Of a stretch of DNA of 7,444 nt, positions 6,135-7,444 are shown piece by piece (positions within the stretch are counted from its first letter, which is position 1; each line of letters starts with the position of its first letter). Under the pieces are notes generated by a model. The model worked only from the letters and a program-made list of their open reading frames with translations. It did not search any database and was not told the origin of the DNA. A program made the position numbers and the translations under genes. This DNA comes from Oscillospiraceae bacterium (GTDB taxonomy: Bacteria > Bacillota > Clostridia > Oscillospirales > Ruminococcaceae), in assembly GCA_031285645.1 (NCBI GenBank), contig JAITVU010000212.1, positions 1 to 7,444 of the forward strand, written 5' to 3'.

Positions 6135-6235
6135 AATGAACCAAATAAGCCCTTTTTGGGCCGCGGCCCGGTATCGCCGGCTTGATACCCCGGGGTCTCG
6201 CCCCGGGGAGGTTCATTGAAAGCGCTGCGATGAAC
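6135..6235. repeat. Cloverleaf-like inverted-repeat cluster A
   Basis: The closing stem AATGAACC (6135-6142) with GGTTCATT (6210-6217) is a perfect 8 bp. Inside are three hairpins: GCCC/GGGC (6149-6161) with a TTTTT loop; GGTATC/GATACC (6170-6175 with 6184-6189); and CCCCGGGG (6188-6195) facing a second CCCCGGGG (6201-6208) across TCTCG. GGGCCGCGGCCC (6158-6169) is also a perfect palindrome. The GTTCAT arm (6211-6216) can instead pair with ATGAAC at 6230-6235, so two folds are mutually exclusive. Either a mobile palindromic element or a structured transcript is possible. Confidence 0.65.
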
Positions 6236-6264
6236 GGCTCAGTTCTGTTTCGAAGTCCGCTGAA

Positions 6265-6404
6265 AGCCAATGTGCATAGCGCCGCAAATCCGCCGCGCTT
6301 TTGAAAGCGCGGCTCCATAGCGCCGTGAAGCGGCGCTATGCCTTTGGCGGTTTGCCGCCAAAGGGGATTTGCGGCTTGCGCAGCGCATTCCGTTTCCAAG
6401 GGCT
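6265..6404. repeat. Cloverleaf-like inverted-repeat element B
   Basis: An 11-bp perfect closing stem (6281-6291 with 6365-6375, GCCGCAAATCC type) surrounds three perfect hairpins: 6292-6300 with 6305-6313 (9 bp, loop TTGA); CATAGCGCCG (6316-6325) with 6331-6340 (10 bp, loop TGAAG); and CCTTTGGCGG (6341-6350) with 6355-6364 (10 bp, loop TTTG). Only two bases of the interior, 6314-6315, are outside stems or loops. An outer helix, AATGTGC (6269-6275) with GCGCATT (6383-6389, one G-T wobble) plus AGCC (6265-6268) with GGCT (6401-6404), extends it. There is no coding potential or transposase. It looks like a dispersed non-autonomous palindromic element. Confidence 0.75.
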
Positions 6405-6412
6405 GACTTATA

Positions 6413-6461
6413 GCGGCGGGAATAAATAAGTGGAATAGAAAGACATTGAAATTCCCGCCGC
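6413..6461. repeat. Perfect 11-bp inverted repeat
   Basis: GCGGCGGGAAT (6413-6423) is the exact reverse complement of 6451-6461, separated by a 27-nt A-rich spacer. It sits between element B and the acetyltransferase promoter. It could be a long-loop hairpin or the ends of a small insertion; no target duplication was recognised. Confidence 0.6.
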
Positions 6462-6486
6462 ATTCGGCAGAAAGTAAATAATAACG

Positions 6487-6515
6487 TTCCGGTTATTTTT
6501 TACTTTTGCTATAAT
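6487..6515 (+). promoter_or_regulatory. Extended -10 promoter of the acetyltransferase gene
   Basis: A perfect TATAAT (6510-6515) preceded by TGC gives an extended -10. The -35 position (TTCCGG, 6487-6492, 17-nt spacer) is poor, which extended -10 promoters tolerate. The start is expected near 6522, leaving a very short leader that includes the SD. Confidence 0.65.
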
Positions 6516-6536
6516 ATGATCGTCTGGAGGGAAACA

Positions 6537-7118
6537 ATGGCTAATCATCTTCGTTTCGCCACGCCGGATGACGCGGCGCGCATCGCCGATATATACGCGT
6601 ATTATGTGCTCAACACGACGGCTTCTTTTGAATATACGCCGCCCGACGCCGCGGAAACGGCGGAGAGAATGGCGGCGGTTACGGCGACATATCCCTATCT
6701 CGTTTTTGAAAGAGAAGGCGTTGTCGTCGCGTATGCCTATGCGAGCCGATTCAGGGAGCGTGAGGCATATAAATACGGCGCGCAGCTCTCCATTTATATC
6801 GATGAGGCTTATCACGGCAATGGGATCGGCAGGGCCCTTTATGGCGCGCTCCTGGATTTGCTGGCCGCGCAGGGGATATACAATGTTTACGCCGGCATTA
6901 CGCTGCCAAACGAGAAAAGCGTGGGATTGCATCGGGCTATGGGCTTTAAGGAAGTGGGGGTTTACCACAGCACAGGGTATAAATTTGGCCGGTGGCTCGA
7001 TGTGATGCATATGGAAAAGGCCCTGAACGCGTATCAAGACGTGCCCGAACCGGTTCTGAGCATCCACGCGTTAAACGAAGCGAATAAAGAGGCGATTTTA
7101 GCGCGGTATTATAGTTAG
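6537..7118 (+). CDS. GNAT N-acetyltransferase, phosphinothricin acetyltransferase type
   Basis: Transfers acetyl from acetyl-CoA to a small amine; relatives act on phosphinothricin, methionine sulfoximine or other amino-acid analogues, but the substrate here is not known. The 193 residues show the family's order: an N-terminal ATPDDAARIADIY helix, NTTASFEY (26-33), motif A QLSIYIDEAYHGNGIGRALY (83-102) with the acetyl-CoA loop H93-G-N-G-I-G98, motif B LPNEKSVGLHRAMGF (123-137), and GYKFGRWLDVMHMEK (147-161). Histidine replaces the usual Arg/Gln at the first loop position. The C-terminal 30 or so residues extend beyond the core fold. ATG 6537 is chosen over the upstream in-frame ATG 6516 because GGAGG lies 6 nt before it and the predicted transcription start falls after 6516. 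It is a monocistronic cytoplasmic enzyme. Confidence 0.9.
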   Translation: MANHLRFATPDDAARIADIYAYYVLNTTASFEYTPPDAAETAERMAAVTATYPYLVFEREGVVVAYAYASRFREREAYKYGAQLSIYIDEAYHGNGIGRALYGALLDLLAAQGIYNVYAGITLPNEKSVGLHRAMGFKEVGVYHSTGYKFGRWLDVMHMEKALNAYQDVPEPVLSIHALNEANKEAILARYYS

Positions 7119-7176
7119 ACTACTAAAAAGCTTATCCCTTTAATAGAGAAAGGTGAAAAACAGGTGGATAATTTCA

Positions 7177-7238
7177 ATACAAATAGTATAAAGAACAATG
7201 GCAGTATGATCCGCCATTGATTTTTATACTATTTGTAT
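7177..7238. terminator. 62-nt nested palindrome between convergent genes
   Basis: The outer arms, 7177-7192 and 7223-7238, are perfect 16-bp reverse complements (ATACAAATAGTATAAA type). Inside them CAATGGC (7196-7202) pairs with GCCATTG (7213-7219), separated by small internal loops. It lies between the 3' ends of the acetyltransferase gene and the minus-strand PLP-enzyme gene, where a bidirectional terminator would be expected. Neither side has a classical G+C-rich stem plus T-run, so it may instead be a miniature palindromic insertion. Confidence 0.5.
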
Positions 7239-7263
7239 ATATTAATGGGCTGAAAATCGGGCG

Positions 7264-7444
7264 TTAGATCAAACCTTCATCCATCAGGGATTGGGCGGCC
7301 AGCATAACGCCGAGCTTCCCGGAATGCCAGGTCAACCCGCCCTGCATCCAGGCGGCGTAAGGCGGACGCATGGGTCCGTCGGCCGACAGTTCAATCGACG
7401 CGCCCATATTGAAGGCGCCGGCCGCCATGATGACCTTATTGTCA
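7264..7444 (-). CDS. Methionine gamma-lyase / aluminium-resistance family protein, C-terminal end
   Basis: Only the last 59 residues and the TAA stop (7266-7264) are present; the gene starts beyond the right edge. The sequence IMAAGAF...GASIELSADGPMRPPY...WMQGGLTW is characteristic of the C-terminus of the PLP-dependent family annotated as methionine gamma-lyase family or aluminium resistance protein (YnbB-like). These are cytoplasmic Cys/Met-metabolism-type enzymes of poorly defined substrate. The PLP lysine lies outside the window. It converges on the acetyltransferase gene. Confidence 0.85.
   Translation of the reverse strand, partial: DNKVIMAAGAFNMGASIELSADGPMRPPYAAWMQGGLTWHSGKLGVMLAAQSLMDEGLI

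Larger units (their letters stand above)
6104..6536. other. Structured non-coding region with nested inverted repeats
   Basis: This 433-nt gap has no credible gene on either strand; open frames crossing it have no SD and follow the palindromes. It holds two consecutive closed multi-hairpin folds (6135-6217 and 6265-6404), a separate inverted repeat (6413-6461) and the promoter of the acetyltransferase gene (6487-6515). No U-tract terminator is identifiable for the upstream gene, although the G+C-rich hairpins could hinder readthrough. Confidence 0.75.

Noticed and set aside
6100..6399. Minus-strand open frame across the structured intergenic region
   Set aside because: Its codons simply follow the palindromes, and it has no SD or family resemblance.
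6135..6404. CRISPR array or tRNA-like gene
   Set aside because: No regularly spaced direct repeats exist, and the cloverleaf lacks tRNA signature sequences such as GTTCRANNC.
6408..7067. Minus-strand open frame of 219 codons opposite the acetyltransferase
   Set aside because: The plus strand encodes a clear GNAT fold with promoter and SD.

Overview
This window looks like chromosomal DNA from an anaerobic or facultative Bacillota, most likely a clostridial lineage of moderate G+C. The basis is family-level: an adenosylcobalamin-dependent (class II) ribonucleotide reductase under an NrdR-type operator, a bacterial ferritin, an SPL-family radical SAM protein, the C-terminus of a methionine gamma-lyase/aluminium-resistance family protein, strong purine-rich Shine-Dalgarno (SD) sequences and near-consensus sigma-A promoters. 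No phage, transposase, CRISPR, tRNA or rRNA gene is visible. A species name cannot be given from the sequence alone.

Layout, left to right. A minus-strand gene start (1-121, runs off the left edge, unknown). A short paired-hairpin repeat (191-220). A minus-strand terminator (296-332) ending an orphan 222-residue protein gene (387-1055, minus), whose consensus promoter lies at 1151-1179. A divergent intergenic region, then a ferritin gene (1411-1923, plus) with a consensus promoter overlapped by a metal-regulator-like inverted repeat and a strong terminator (2041-2072). Next is nrdJ (2193-4451, plus). Its promoter overlaps the first of two tandem NrdR-like boxes spaced 32 bp apart, the classical arrangement. 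A near-perfect promoter is embedded in the nrdJ stop codon and reads into a two-gene unit: a predicted lipoprotein (4556-5209) and an SPL-family radical SAM protein (5222-6103), 12 nt apart. A 433-nt non-coding stretch (6104-6536) follows, packed with nested inverted repeats. It includes two cloverleaf-like folds, each with a closing stem around three hairpins. A PAT-type GNAT acetyltransferase (6537-7118, plus) comes next, then a 62-nt nested palindrome between convergent genes, and the 3' end of a PLP-enzyme gene (7264-7444, minus).

Functionally this is mostly a set of independent housekeeping units: iron storage, deoxynucleotide synthesis without oxygen, a radical SAM enzyme of unproven substrate, and small-molecule acetylation. 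The parts least explained by known gene families are the 6135-6461 structured DNA, a probable inverted-orientation relative of it at 191-220, and the unexplained lipoprotein/radical SAM pairing. I see no self-evident new defence or mobile system; the structured intergenic array is the best candidate for something undescribed.
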